DNA from: BD2-11 sp965221785
GTDB taxonomy: Bacteria > Gemmatimonadota > Gemmatimonadetes > Longimicrobiales > Gaopeijiaceae
Direction: 5' to 3'
Assembly: GCA_965221785.1 (NCBI GenBank)
Contig: CBDCSR010000003.1
Location: 248,001 to 312,000, forward strand
DNA length: 64,000 nucleotides
The notes below the pieces were generated by a model. It was not told the DNA's origin and made no database searches. It saw only the letters and a list, made by a program, of their open reading frames with translations. Of the stretch, positions 51,960 to 60,952 are shown piece by piece; position 1 is the first letter of the stretch, and each line of letters opens with the position of its first letter. The position numbers and the translations under genes are program-made.

Positions 51960-52636
51960 CAGCGCAAGCCGGGCGGGTTGTTCTCGAAGGCACTCCGGAA
52001 CCAGGTACGGTACGCCTCCTGCGCCCCGGCGCTCTCGTCCAGCCAGGCGTCCCGCTCCATGGCGAACTCCTCCGCGCGCGCGGTCAGGAGATAGGCGTCC
52101 AGATAGCCGTTCTCGCTGGAGAAGAGCAGTTCATCCAGGGGCAGATAGGGAGCCCAGCCGTACAGCGATCGACCGTAGAACCAGACGTCCGCGGTGCGGG
52201 CCACGATCGCCCGCTCAAGCTCGTACCCGTCGAGCCCCACCGCGGCGGGGAGCCACTCCTCCAGCCGCTCCATCCGATGCATGAGGTGCAGGTGCGCGTA
52301 GACCAGGTACACGGGCCGCGCGTCGGCTATGGCTCCGTCCAGGCTTCCGCGGGCGGTGTCACCTTCCATGACGAAGTTCTCCCAGGGCATGACGGGTCCG
52401 TCGTGGAAGTCGGTGATAATGAGAAAGGTGGGATCCTCCCGGATGTTGTCCAACTGCGGGCGAAGCCAGATGTCGATGGAGTCCATGCGCGGGGGATCGG
52501 GAGGGACGCGCGCTCCGGAGAGAGTGATCAGGCCGCGGGAAGTGGGCAGGGCCGACGAGGCCGAGCAGGCGGCAAGGAGCACCATGGCGAGCGCCGCCCC
52601 GAGGGCGCCGCGATGGGATGTGGACAACTTCTCCAT
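51959..52636 (-). CDS. Lipoprotein of unknown function
   Basis: A 225-residue protein with a lipoprotein signal (VLLAACSASS; Cys near residue 24). The rest is mixed alpha/beta with many Trp and Tyr (IWLRPQLDNI, WFYGRSLYGWAPYLPLDELLF) and the sequence FLIITDFHDGPVMPWE. No family is recognised. It is the first gene of the pair with the methyltransferase-like gene. Function unknown. Confidence 0.75.
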   Translation of the reverse strand: MEKLSTSHRGALGAALAMVLLAACSASSALPTSRGLITLSGARVPPDPPRMDSIDIWLRPQLDNIREDPTFLIITDFHDGPVMPWENFVMEGDTARGSLDGAIADARPVYLVYAHLHLMHRMERLEEWLPAAVGLDGYELERAIVARTADVWFYGRSLYGWAPYLPLDELLFSSENGYLDAYLLTARAEEFAMERDAWLDESAGAQEAYRTWFRSAFENNPPGLR

Positions 52637-52709
52637 GAGTCTCGTCTGTATGGGAAGTGGGGTGGCGGAAAGGTTGTCTGGATGCGTACCCGCGAGCCGC
52701 CGGTATGCT

Positions 52710-52910
52710 TCAGGGGACAGGCGGAGAACCTGCCGCCGCCCACTTGATGTGTTCGAACGCCGTGCGGCAGCCGTCGCACCAGTAGGTCGCCACCGAGAGC
52801 TGGCTGCCGAACGGATTGACCAGGCGGGTCTCGGTGCGGTCGCAGAAGGGGCACCGGGGGGACGCCGGAAGACCGGATCTGGTGCCGGTCGCGACCTCGT
52901 CGGCGCTCAT
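52710..52910 (-). CDS. Stand-alone zinc-ribbon half of PaaD
   Basis: A 66-residue protein with four cysteines as CPFC…CDGC (C20, C23, C45, C48), a zinc ribbon. The context FGSQLSVATYWCDGCRTAFEHIKW corresponds to the C-terminal zinc-ribbon region of PaaD, which in many bacteria reads FGS…Y.C..C..PF..FK. In E. coli PaaD this ribbon and the MIP18-type half are one protein; here they are separate genes, with paaC and paaB between them. The ATG overlaps the paaC stop by ATGA. It is the last gene of the operon. Confidence 0.8.
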   Translation of the reverse strand: MSADEVATGTRSGLPASPRCPFCDRTETRLVNPFGSQLSVATYWCDGCRTAFEHIKWAAAGSPPVP

Positions 52911-53686
52911 TCGACGAACAACGCCCGGTTGCGGTCCCCGCGCGCGCGCTCGACCGCGTCTCCGGCGGGCTCTCCGGCCGGTCGGCGGCGGCTGGCGATC
53001 CAGTCGGCGGGGAGCGGAAGGTCGGTGGAGGGGACCATGGCCAGCGCCGACAGGGGCTCCGCCAGCCTTCGGGCCAGCCTGGCGCGCGCGTCGGCCGGAC
53101 GGGCCGTCACTCCCGCCGCGGCAAGCAGTTCGGCTTCGTCGTCGCCGGGCAGCAGGCACGTGACCGCGGCGGCCAGCATGGGCTCGACCGCGGCGGCCAG
53201 CCGTTCCCGTCCCTCCTCCGCTCCTTCGCTGATGCGGCGCATCCAGGCTTGTCCGAAATCCCGGTGGAACGCCTCCTCCGCGAGCATCTTGGGGATGCGC
53301 CGGCGGGCCGCGCCGTAGGCGCCCGTCGCGAATCCCTCCAGCGCCAGCGAGAGGGTCCCGTCCACAACCACGATGCCGACGACGACTGCGGCCCAGTCGG
53401 CAAAGGGCTCGTCCAGGCAGGAGGCCGAGCAATACTCGGCGGCCGGGCGGGAATGCTCGACCTCCACGGGGTCGACGCCGAAGTCCTTGAGCATGGCGTA
53501 GAGCAGGCGCGCGTGGCCCCACTCGTCCTGCGACATGGAGGCGGTCGCGATGCCGCTCTCGATGGAAGGGGACCCCAGCAGCCAATCGCTGTAACGGATG
53601 CCGAGCATGCGCTTGGTGTCGGCGAGCGACAAAATGAGTCTCCGGAGCGCTTCCCGGACTTCGGGGGAGAACTCCCGAGCGTTCAC
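52907..53686 (-). CDS. paaC: Phenylacetyl-CoA epoxygenase structural subunit PaaC
   Basis: A 259-residue ferritin-like subunit of the phenylacetyl-CoA 1,2-epoxygenase. The helical pattern shows SQDEWGHARLLYAML (DExxH) and LAEEAFHRDFGQAW (ExxH), and RYSDWLLGSPSIES near the N-terminus. PaaC pairs with the catalytic PaaA. GTG 53686 overlaps the paaB stop (GTGA), and its own stop overlaps the next gene. Length fits E. coli PaaC (248 aa). Confidence 0.92.
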   Translation of the reverse strand: MNAREFSPEVREALRRLILSLADTKRMLGIRYSDWLLGSPSIESGIATASMSQDEWGHARLLYAMLKDFGVDPVEVEHSRPAAEYCSASCLDEPFADWAAVVVGIVVVDGTLSLALEGFATGAYGAARRRIPKMLAEEAFHRDFGQAWMRRISEGAEEGRERLAAAVEPMLAAAVTCLLPGDDEAELLAAAGVTARPADARARLARRLAEPLSALAMVPSTDLPLPADWIASRRRPAGEPAGDAVERARGDRNRALFVE

Positions 53687-53931
53687 CGCACTTCCCCGGC
53701 GCGACGCCCCAGCCGGCCGGTCGCGCGCGCCGCGTACGGGCCGTCGGTCCGGTTCACCGGGATGATGTGGGCACGGCGCACGACGCACATCTCAAACCAG
53801 TTCTCCTCGTCGTAGGTCTTCCAGGCGTAGACGCGCGCGAGGGCGTCGTCGGTTGCGTCGACATACCCTATGTGGCGCAGGGGTTCGGCTCTCCGCTTGC
53901 GCGCGAAGACATCGTAGACGGCTTCCTCCAT
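53683..53931 (-). CDS. paaB: Phenylacetyl-CoA epoxygenase subunit PaaB
   Basis: An 82-residue subunit: YDVFARKRRAEPLRHIGYVDATD followed by YAWKTYDEENWFEMCVVRR, the standard PaaB pattern. It bridges PaaAC dimers in the complex. ATG 53931 has GGAG 6 nt upstream; 20 nt from paaD. Slightly shorter than the E. coli protein (95 aa). Confidence 0.92.
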   Translation of the reverse strand: MEEAVYDVFARKRRAEPLRHIGYVDATDDALARVYAWKTYDEENWFEMCVVRRAHIIPVNRTDGPYAARATGRLGRRAGEVR

Positions 53932-53951
53932 CGTGCTCTCCGCCGGCGCCC

Positions 53952-54356
53952 TCAGGCGCTCACCCCCGCACCCCGGAGCGCGCGCCGTCCCGCCGGGGTG
54001 ATGCGCGCGCTCGTCCAGGGGGGATCCCATACGTGCTCGATCTCCACTGCCGCGATCCAGGGCTCGGCGAGCAGCCGGTCGCGCACGTCCTCCTCGATGA
54101 ACTCCATGCACGGACACGCCGTGGCGGTAAAGGTCAGGCGAACTTCAACCCGCTCGCCGTCCACCCGCACCCCGTAGACCAGCCCCAGGTCGGTCACGCT
54201 CACGGGAAGCTCCGGGTCGAGCACCTCGCCGAGCGCGCGCCACGCCGCCGCTTCCGGGTCATCGGGCCGCTCCGGGAGAGGCTCGGACCACAAGTCGCGT
54301 CCGCCGTTCATGTGCGAGGCCACATGCAGCGGCAGGCCGACGCTCAGTTCAGCCAC
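53952..54356 (-). CDS. paaD: PaaD, MIP18-type half (iron-sulfur assembly factor of the epoxygenase)
   Basis: A 134-residue MIP18/DUF59-family protein: LGEVLDPELPVSVTDLGLVYGVRVDGERVEV, TFTATACPCMEFIEEDVRD and VWDPPWTSARITPAGRRAL match PaaD's N-terminal domain, which is needed to mature the epoxygenase. It stops where PaaD normally continues into a zinc ribbon; that ribbon is a separate gene at 52710-52910. GTG 54356 follows AGGTGAG and overlaps the paaA stop by 13 nt; ATG 54311 is a later alternative without SD. Confidence 0.88.
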   Translation of the reverse strand: MAELSVGLPLHVASHMNGGRDLWSEPLPERPDDPEAAAWRALGEVLDPELPVSVTDLGLVYGVRVDGERVEVRLTFTATACPCMEFIEEDVRDRLLAEPWIAAVEIEHVWDPPWTSARITPAGRRALRGAGVSA

Positions 54357-55279
54357 GAGCTCACCTGGCCGCGCGACCGCCGGATCGACTCGACGTAGAT
54401 CTCGTTCATCGGGCCGCGCCCCTTCCAGCGCTCGAAGACCTGCCTCCAGGTGATCCTGCCTTCCTCGAAGAGCCAGCGCTTCTCGCTCGCGTCGTACTGG
54501 CAGGGGAAGGGATAGTCGAGCACGTACGACTGCGAGGCCTCGTCGAAATGCGCCGGGACGTCGAGGCCCAGCCGTTCGCACAGGGGCACCGTGGACGACA
54601 TCCACAATTGCCGCAACTGATCGTTGGTGAGCCCCTTCAGCCTGTACTCGAGCTGGCCGCTGTGGCGCTTGCGGTCGTCGGGCAGCCCGAACCACTCCAC
54701 GGTCATCGGAAACATCCAGTCGACCGACCGCTGCAGAATCTCCTTCGCCGCGCCTCCGGCCCGCGCCAGGCGCCGCATCCACACCTCTCCGTGCCGCAGA
54801 TGGAAGGTCTCCTCCATGTCCACCTTCACCAACGCCCGCTTGAGCGGCCCGTAGGAGGTGTTGCGGTGCACGTCCGAGAGCAGGCAGATGCCGGCGCGGT
54901 CGAAGAAGCCGTTGGCAACCACCAGGTCCGCCCAGTTGTCGAGCGGCTGGTCGAAGCCGTAGGGGTGCTTGAACTCGTGGGGCTCGCGCTCGTAGACCAG
55001 CTTCTGCTTCGAGATGCCCATATCCTCGAGCAGACGATAGGCGATGTTGGCGTGCGCCAGTTCGTCCTGGATGATGGCGTGCGCGCTCACCTGCGTGTTG
55101 GCGGAAGGCGCGTGGCGCGCGGCCATCCAGTAGGACGGCGCGCTCATGAGCTCGGTGTCGGCCTGGACGGTGAGCTGGACTGCGAGGGCCTTCCTGTAGC
55201 CCTCGGTCATCTCCTCGGGAGATTCCACGATGTAGCCCTTCTGCACGCGGGCCTTGATTTCTTCTTCAGTGAAGGGCAC
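54344..55279 (-). CDS. paaA: Phenylacetyl-CoA epoxygenase catalytic subunit PaaA
   Basis: A 311-residue di-iron oxygenase subunit; it epoxidises the ring of phenylacetyl-CoA with O2. Diiron ligand motifs are visible: IIQDELAHANIAYRL (E-x-x-H, helix near residue 72) and MEETFHLRHGE (E-x-x-H, near 155), plus NGFFDRAGICLLSD. Length fits E. coli PaaA (309 aa). Start 55279; the stop overlaps paaD by 13 nt. No paaE (reductase) gene is adjacent, so electron supply must come from elsewhere. Confidence 0.95.
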   Translation of the reverse strand: MPFTEEEIKARVQKGYIVESPEEMTEGYRKALAVQLTVQADTELMSAPSYWMAARHAPSANTQVSAHAIIQDELAHANIAYRLLEDMGISKQKLVYEREPHEFKHPYGFDQPLDNWADLVVANGFFDRAGICLLSDVHRNTSYGPLKRALVKVDMEETFHLRHGEVWMRRLARAGGAAKEILQRSVDWMFPMTVEWFGLPDDRKRHSGQLEYRLKGLTNDQLRQLWMSSTVPLCERLGLDVPAHFDEASQSYVLDYPFPCQYDASEKRWLFEEGRITWRQVFERWKGRGPMNEIYVESIRRSRGQVSSWLN

Positions 55280-55365
55280 GGCTACCCGTCCTTTCCGAGG
55301 TCATCGGCGTCTGCGAACCCCTCCGCGACCCTGTCCGCGCGGACCTCGCCTGCCCGCGGTCTTCG

Positions 55366-55665
55366 TCAGAGCCCCAGCGAGGAGCGGATGAGGGGGCTGA
55401 TGCGCTCCGGGGTCCACGGAGGATCGAAGGTCAACTGCACTTCGGCGTTCTCGACGCCCTCCACGCCCGCTACCGCGGCGCGCGCATCCTCCACGATCTG
55501 CGGCGCCGCAGGGCACATCGGCGTGGTGAGCGAGATGCGCACCTGGACGTTCGCGTCCTCGATCTCGATGTCGTACACCAGCCCGAGCACCACCAGATCC
55601 AGGTGCAGCTCGGGATCCTTCACCGTGCGCAGCGCCTTGCGAACCGCTTTCTCGCTGATTTTCAT
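55366..55665 (-). CDS. MIP18 family metal-sulfur cluster assembly protein
   Basis: A 99-residue single-domain MIP18 (DUF59/SufT-like) protein: VKDPELHLDLVVLGLVYDIEIEDANVQV and SLTTPMCPAAPQIVEDARAAV, with the TPMCP cysteine. It lies 86 nt upstream of paaA on the same strand and is probably transcribed with the epoxygenase operon. It is a second MIP18 protein besides PaaD. Function in FeS cluster transfer is by family. Confidence 0.85.
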   Translation of the reverse strand: MKISEKAVRKALRTVKDPELHLDLVVLGLVYDIEIEDANVQVRISLTTPMCPAAPQIVEDARAAVAGVEGVENAEVQLTFDPPWTPERISPLIRSSLGL

Positions 55666-55778
55666 GTGCTGAAACTTGCTTGGCGCGAGAGGGCCTGTCC
55701 ATACTTTCGCAATTCGCCGGCTGCGAGCGCGGACGCGCCCATGGCCGGCCTGTCGAACCCCTCGCCGGATTCCCGAAG

Positions 55779-56921
55779 ATGAAACGTCGCGACTTTGTCA
55801 AGACCGCCGCCGCCGCAGGCGTGGCCGGCGCCGTGCCGCGCACCCTGGACGGTGCTCCCGTGGTGTACACCCCGCAGTCGGTCTCCCCCGTGGTGATCTC
55901 CGACACCAGCGGCATCCGCTTCACCAACGGCGGCCCGGAGAGCGCCGTGGAGCGGGCGTTCCGGGGAATCGTGGAGGGCGAGGACGTGCTGGACGCCCTG
56001 ATCGCGGGGGTGAACATCCCCGAACTCGACCCCACCGAGACCGGGATCGGCTACGGCGGCCTGCCCAACGCGAACGGAGTGGTGCAGCTCGACGCCTGCT
56101 GCATGCACGGGCCGAAGAAGCAGGCCGGCGGCGTGGCGGGGCTGGAGGGGGTGCGCACGCCCTCGCTGGTGGCCAAGGCGGTCATGGAACACACCGACCA
56201 CCACCTGCTGGTGGGCGCGGGCGCGCAGGAATTCGCGCGCATGATGGGCTTCGAGATCGAGGACGACCTGAACACCGACCGCTCCCGCGAGCTGTGGCTG
56301 GAATGGAAGCGGCGCATCGACCCCGGCCACTTCCCCGATCCGCGCAGGGGGCGCCCGGGCGGCGCGGGAAGCGGAGCAGGTTTCGACGCCGGCTACCAGG
56401 CCGGGCTGGACATGGTGCGCGAGGGCCTCATCGACGAGAACAGCTTCTGGGGCACCATCAACTGCGACGGCATCGGGCCGGGCGGGGACATCTGCGGGGT
56501 GACCACCACGAGCGGGCTGTCCTGGAAGATCCCCGGACGCGCGGGCGATTCTCCCATCCTGGGCGCCGGACTCTACGTCGACGGCGACATCGGGGCCGCG
56601 GGCTCCACCGGCCGCGGCGAGGCCAACCTCTTCAACCTCTGCTCCTTCCTCATCGTCGAGAAGATGCGCGAGGGCATGCACCCGCTGGACGCGGGGATGG
56701 CGGCACTCGAGCGCATCCGCGCGAACACCGTGGAGGAGCGCCTCCTGAACTCGCGCGGCGAGCCCAACTTCAACGTGCGCTTCTTTGCGCTCAACAAGAG
56801 GGCGGAGTACGCGGGCGTGTCGATGTATGCATCCGGCCAGGTCACCTACGCCGTCTGCGATGAGAACGGCGCGCGCGAGGAGCCGCTGGAGGGGCTGCTG
56901 GAAGGCTCGCCCACGGACTGA
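55779..56921 (+). CDS. Tat-exported glycosylasparaginase/isoaspartyl-peptidase family (Ntn hydrolase)
   Basis: A 380-residue Ntn hydrolase. A twin-arginine leader (MKRRDFVKTAAAAG) predicts export. Self-processing Thr lies in GDICGVTTTSGLSWKIPGR, near residue 250 (glycosylasparaginase pattern, GDIxGVTTTSG). The family cleaves N4-(beta-N-acetylglucosaminyl)-L-asparagine or related asparagine derivatives; processing should give two chains. ATG 55779 precedes the Tat motif; the frame is open further upstream. It diverges from the MIP18/paa operon. Confidence 0.87.
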   Translation: MKRRDFVKTAAAAGVAGAVPRTLDGAPVVYTPQSVSPVVISDTSGIRFTNGGPESAVERAFRGIVEGEDVLDALIAGVNIPELDPTETGIGYGGLPNANGVVQLDACCMHGPKKQAGGVAGLEGVRTPSLVAKAVMEHTDHHLLVGAGAQEFARMMGFEIEDDLNTDRSRELWLEWKRRIDPGHFPDPRRGRPGGAGSGAGFDAGYQAGLDMVREGLIDENSFWGTINCDGIGPGGDICGVTTTSGLSWKIPGRAGDSPILGAGLYVDGDIGAAGSTGRGEANLFNLCSFLIVEKMREGMHPLDAGMAALERIRANTVEERLLNSRGEPNFNVRFFALNKRAEYAGVSMYASGQVTYAVCDENGAREEPLEGLLEGSPTD

Positions 56922-56989
56922 CGGTCTGATTCCCGGTTCCGTCAGAGGTATGTAACCCGCTATCGGTTTTCACGCACCAGGTTACCCAG

Positions 56990-58072
56990 ATGACAGATCC
57001 GACGGCATCATCCCACGGCAGCGCCGCGCCCGGGCTGGGTGGACCGGATGTCTGGTACGGCTCCGAGATGAGCGGCTCCGGCAGCTGGATTCGCCACCTC
57101 ACCGAAGGAGAGATCCGCGAGATTCACCTTGCGGTCGGAAGGATCGAACGCATGGGGATCGACATCGCCGGGATCACGCGCGATGAATTCCCGCTCCCCG
57201 GGCTGGAGGCGGAACTCGCGCGCATCCGCGAGGAACTGTTGCGCGGGCGCGGCTTCGTGCTCATGCGGGGCCTGCCGATGGAGGGCCGGTCGATGAGGCA
57301 GATCGCGACCGCCTTCTGGGGGATCGGGACGCACCTCGGCGAAGCCATCTCCCAGAATGCCAAGGGGCACCTGCTCGGCCACGTGAAGGACATCGGCCAC
57401 GACCCGCACAACCCGGAACACCGGCTGTACGCCACCCGGGCGCGCCATCGCTTCCATACCGACTCCTGCGACCTTGTCGGGCTCTTCTGTGTCCGCCCTG
57501 CGAAGAAGGGCGGGCTGAGCAGCATCTCCAGCTCCGCCACCATCTACGGCGAAATGCGCCGGCGGCGGCCCGACCTGGCCGAGCTGCTCTCCCGGCCCAT
57601 CCATATCGACCGCAAGGGAGAGATTCCCGAGGGGAAGCTCCCGTACTACCGGATGCCGATCTTCAACCATCACGCCGGCTGTATCACGACGTATTACGCC
57701 CGCGACTTCTTCGACGGCGCCCAGCGTCACGAGGGGGTGCCGCCGGTGTCGCGCGCGCAGACCGAGGCCATGGACCTGTTCGAGGATCTTGCCGCCCGTC
57801 CGGACATCCGCCTCGACATGGAACTCCGGCCCGGCGACATGCAGTTCGTGCACAACCACCAGATCGTCCACTCCCGCACCGGATACGAGGACCATCCCGA
57901 GCCGGAGCGCAAGCGGCACCTGCTGCGGCTGTGGCTCTCGGCCACGCACGACGGGCGCGAGCTGCCTCCCGCCTACGCGGAGCGCTACGGGAACATCGCC
58001 CTCGGCACGAAGCGCGGCGGGATCATGGTGCCCGGGACGAAGCCCTACGCGCCGCTGGAGGCGGAGGGGTAG
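56990..58072 (+). CDS. TauD/TfdA-like Fe(II)/2-oxoglutarate-dependent dioxygenase
   Basis: A 360-residue oxygenase. The metal facial triad is visible as H156-x-D158 (RFHTDSCD) with a distal His about 294 (NHQIVHSRTGYED); an Arg a little later (KRHLLRLWLS) would hold 2-oxoglutarate. The FVLMRGLP near residue 90 is a TauD/gamma-butyrobetaine hydroxylase family hallmark. The substrate is unknown. The gene stands alone; upstream gap 68 nt from the asparaginase gene, so co-transcription is possible. The 261 nt downstream shows nothing recognisable. Confidence 0.88.
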   Translation: MTDPTASSHGSAAPGLGGPDVWYGSEMSGSGSWIRHLTEGEIREIHLAVGRIERMGIDIAGITRDEFPLPGLEAELARIREELLRGRGFVLMRGLPMEGRSMRQIATAFWGIGTHLGEAISQNAKGHLLGHVKDIGHDPHNPEHRLYATRARHRFHTDSCDLVGLFCVRPAKKGGLSSISSSATIYGEMRRRRPDLAELLSRPIHIDRKGEIPEGKLPYYRMPIFNHHAGCITTYYARDFFDGAQRHEGVPPVSRAQTEAMDLFEDLAARPDIRLDMELRPGDMQFVHNHQIVHSRTGYEDHPEPERKRHLLRLWLSATHDGRELPPAYAERYGNIALGTKRGGIMVPGTKPYAPLEAEG

Positions 58073-58333
58073 CGGAGGCTCTACGGCCCCAGCGGTCCCA
58101 GCGGGATCACGCTAACCCCGTCCGGTCGGACGTAGCCGTACCCGCGTTCGACGATCACACCCAGGACAGCGGGCTCACCGCAGCGACTCGTATCGATATT
58201 ATCGACGACATGAGAGACAAGATTTCGATGATGTCACGAACATGGTTTCGACGAAATCAGCGCAATACCGACTTGCAAACCACGCCAGAGTCAGGATGCT
58301 TCAACCGTCTCAACCGACCCGAGTGCCGCACCT

Positions 58334-58651
58334 ATGACCAGATTCGTTCTGCACTACAACTCGACCTGCCCGGACTGCGTGCGTCAGGCGGAGCGGACGA
58401 GCCGACTGGACTGGCTGGGGCGGATCGAACCGTCGACCGAACGGTCTCCGCTGGGCGAGGTGCCCGTGGGCGAGATCGTGGTTGTCGACCGGCGGCACAG
58501 CAGGGTGTTCACCGGCGTCTACGCGATCCGGAAGGTGTGCCTGCAGATACCGCTGTTCTTCCTCTACGGGCTATTGCTGTACCTGCCGTTCGTCCAGCGC
58601 GCGGCCGCGAAGGGAGAACCGGGATGCAACGGAGACGCCTGCGAGATCTGA
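58334..58651 (+). CDS. DCC-family thiol-disulfide oxidoreductase-like protein (DUF393)
   Basis: A 105-residue protein with a CPDC redox motif (residues 12-15) in NSTCPDCVRQAERTSRLDWLGRIE, and a membrane-like helix (IPLFFLYGLLLYLPFVQR) near residue 75-90. This matches the DCC/DUF393 family, though shorter than the norm (~130 aa). The C-terminal GCNGDACEI tail has two more Cys. ATG 58334 has no clear SD. Substrate unknown. Confidence 0.78.
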   Translation: MTRFVLHYNSTCPDCVRQAERTSRLDWLGRIEPSTERSPLGEVPVGEIVVVDRRHSRVFTGVYAIRKVCLQIPLFFLYGLLLYLPFVQRAAAKGEPGCNGDACEI

Positions 58652-58725
58652 AGTGTCCGACGCGGGACGGTGGCGCCTGCGAGGTCTGAGTGTCCGACCC
58701 GGTCCGTGAGGCCGGCGACACCCCA

Positions 58726-60867
58726 TCACCGCTCCGGTGGCGTCAGATACCGTACCACGTTGCCGTCCCGGTCCACGACCATCAGCGGCTTCACGAGGAT
58801 TTCCCTGCCGAAGTCGATCGTGCCCCGAAAAGCACCGGGCGCCGCCTCGACCCCCGCCGCCACCTCCGCAGCGTACTGCGGGGGCGGGAGCATGTACTCA
58901 TCCGCCACGCTGTAGTTGACCTCCGGGTACCCGACATCCACGAACGACGCGAGGCTGACCACGCTCATCGGGTTGGGACCGCGGTCCGGGAAGGGGGTCA
59001 TCAGCTCGGACCGGAAAACCAGCTCGCGCCAGTGCCCGTTCCACACGCCCACGCCGCCCTGGTGCTGCACCGGCACGAGATCGCTGTCCGTGTAGTTGTT
59101 GCCGCGGATCTCGTCGAAGGCCGCCTTCGCCGCGGCACCGGTGAAGTGCGTATTCGCGTTTCGGCCGGCCCGGGCCGAGTCCTGAAGGAGCTTCAGGTGC
59201 GACCACAGGGTTCCGAAGCCGATCACGTGCGCCATCTCATGGACGATGGTTTCCTCCAGCTGGTCGTTGGCCTCCATGCTGTCCAGGTCGGCGATGTCGA
59301 AGAACATCACCCCGACGGCGGGCAGCGAGTTGTCCTCGCGGATCTGGCAGGGCCCCGCGCCTCCGAAGACGCCCGAGCGCCCGTCGATTTCCTTGATTTC
59401 GACGTAGATCAGCAGATCGTCGACCACCCGGTCGCCGGGGACGTCTCCGGACATTTGGTTTCTTGAAAGGCACTGGACGAGGGAGGATCTGGGCAGCGGG
59501 CGGGTCCGGGAGAGGTTGCCGGTGATCGCGCGCTCCCAGAACCGTTCGGCCTCCTCGAAGGCCGCGCGCTGCGAGTCGGTGAGCAGCGACGCGGTGACGT
59601 GCTCGATCTCGATGTCGTAGACCGCCGGCGTCGCCTCCGCGCTGAAGGTTGCCGTGGCCGACGTGCCGTCCGCGTTGGCTACGCTCGCGGTGAGCGTATA
59701 GATGGTTCCGGGGGTCCTACCGAGGATCCACCTGTCGACTGCCGCGAACCCGGCCGAGTCGGTCGTCGCCTCCGCCGGACGCACTTCGCTGTCGCCGCTC
59801 GCTGAGAAGGTGACCGTGGTCTCCGACACCGGGTTGCCGTCGGCATCCTCCGCTCTCACGCGGGGCGCTACCCGCACGGGGAGCGCGATCTCCGTCCGCT
59901 GCCCGTCGCCTTCTACGGCCACGAGGTGCGCGACCGGCGCGGCCAGGGCGGTGGCGCGGAAGATCACCCGGTTCACCCCGCGGGCGGTGGCGCGCAATTC
60001 CTGCGGCCCGGGAGCACCCATCGTCCATGGCCCCGGGGAGGCGATCCCGTCGGCGTCGGTCACGGCGCTGGACGAGGGCACCGAGCCGCCGCCGGCCGTG
60101 ACCTCGAAGGCGACCGTGACCCCGCTCAGCCCGGCGCCCGACCGGGAGATCACCCGCACTCGCACGGGTTCCCCGGTTTCCCGTCCCGTCCGGGCCACCT
60201 GCCCGTCGCCGGAGAGAATGAGCAGGGCGTGCGGCGGTTCGGCCATGGCGGTAAATGCCGTGCTGGGGCCCTCGGCCACGGACGCGACCACCGACTGGGC
60301 GCCGACGGCATCGCCCAGCGTCCAGGAAGCCTGCGCCTCGCCCGCCGGGTCGGTCGTCGCTGCGGCGGGAGTGACCGAGCCGCTCCCTTCTGCGGGCGAA
60401 AAGGACACCACCATGCCCGCCACCGGGCTCTCGCCCGCGTCCAGGAGGCGGCCGACCAGCGGCTCGACCAGCGGTGCTCCCGGACTGCCCGTCTGCGCGT
60501 CGCCGCCAACGCGCAGGAGGGCCGTGGGCGTTTGGCTGACCGTCGCGGAGGCTATGCCGCTGACTCCCTCGAAGACGGCCCTGACCGTTCCGGTTCCGTT
60601 GGAAAGGGCCGTGACCACTCCGGAGGGGTTCACACCGAGGACGGCAGGGGCGTCGGTCGTCCAGGATACCGTTCCCGCGAGGGCGCTCCCGTCCTGATCC
60701 AGGATGGTCGCGGTGAACGCCCGCGACTCGCCCAGAAAGGTGAATGTGGCCGACCCGGGAGACACCACGATGGACGCCGGGCTCGGCGGGTCGAACTCCA
60801 GCGCACACCCCGCCGCCACAACCGTCAGCCCCAGACGGACTGCTGCACCGAGTGATGTGCGTGTCAT
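58726..60867 (-). CDS. Ig-like (Big) repeat lipoprotein with leishmanolysin-like metalloprotease domain
   Basis: A 713-residue lipoprotein (lipobox VAAGC near residue 20). Residues ~30-110 are a Big2 Ig-like domain (VVSPGSATFTFLGES); the middle has about three Big1-type repeats (~120-420). The C-terminal protease has HEMAH (543-547), the zinc motif HExxH followed by GFGTLW, a third metal His candidate in GHWREL (612) and a Met-turn candidate ELMTP (623), the leishmanolysin (M8)-like layout. Function: surface protease, target unknown. Confidence 0.85.
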   Translation of the reverse strand: MTRTSLGAAVRLGLTVVAAGCALEFDPPSPASIVVSPGSATFTFLGESRAFTATILDQDGSALAGTVSWTTDAPAVLGVNPSGVVTALSNGTGTVRAVFEGVSGIASATVSQTPTALLRVGGDAQTGSPGAPLVEPLVGRLLDAGESPVAGMVVSFSPAEGSGSVTPAAATTDPAGEAQASWTLGDAVGAQSVVASVAEGPSTAFTAMAEPPHALLILSGDGQVARTGRETGEPVRVRVISRSGAGLSGVTVAFEVTAGGGSVPSSSAVTDADGIASPGPWTMGAPGPQELRATARGVNRVIFRATALAAPVAHLVAVEGDGQRTEIALPVRVAPRVRAEDADGNPVSETTVTFSASGDSEVRPAEATTDSAGFAAVDRWILGRTPGTIYTLTASVANADGTSATATFSAEATPAVYDIEIEHVTASLLTDSQRAAFEEAERFWERAITGNLSRTRPLPRSSLVQCLSRNQMSGDVPGDRVVDDLLIYVEIKEIDGRSGVFGGAGPCQIREDNSLPAVGVMFFDIADLDSMEANDQLEETIVHEMAHVIGFGTLWSHLKLLQDSARAGRNANTHFTGAAAKAAFDEIRGNNYTDSDLVPVQHQGGVGVWNGHWRELVFRSELMTPFPDRGPNPMSVVSLASFVDVGYPEVNYSVADEYMLPPPQYAAEVAAGVEAAPGAFRGTIDFGREILVKPLMVVDRDGNVVRYLTPPER

Positions 60868-60952
60868 GGCGTTGCCTCGTCAGCCGGCGGGATGCCGCAG
60901 CTCCGGTCGAGCCATCTCCGACGCGGTCATCCTGCGCCGGAGCGGCCGGACC

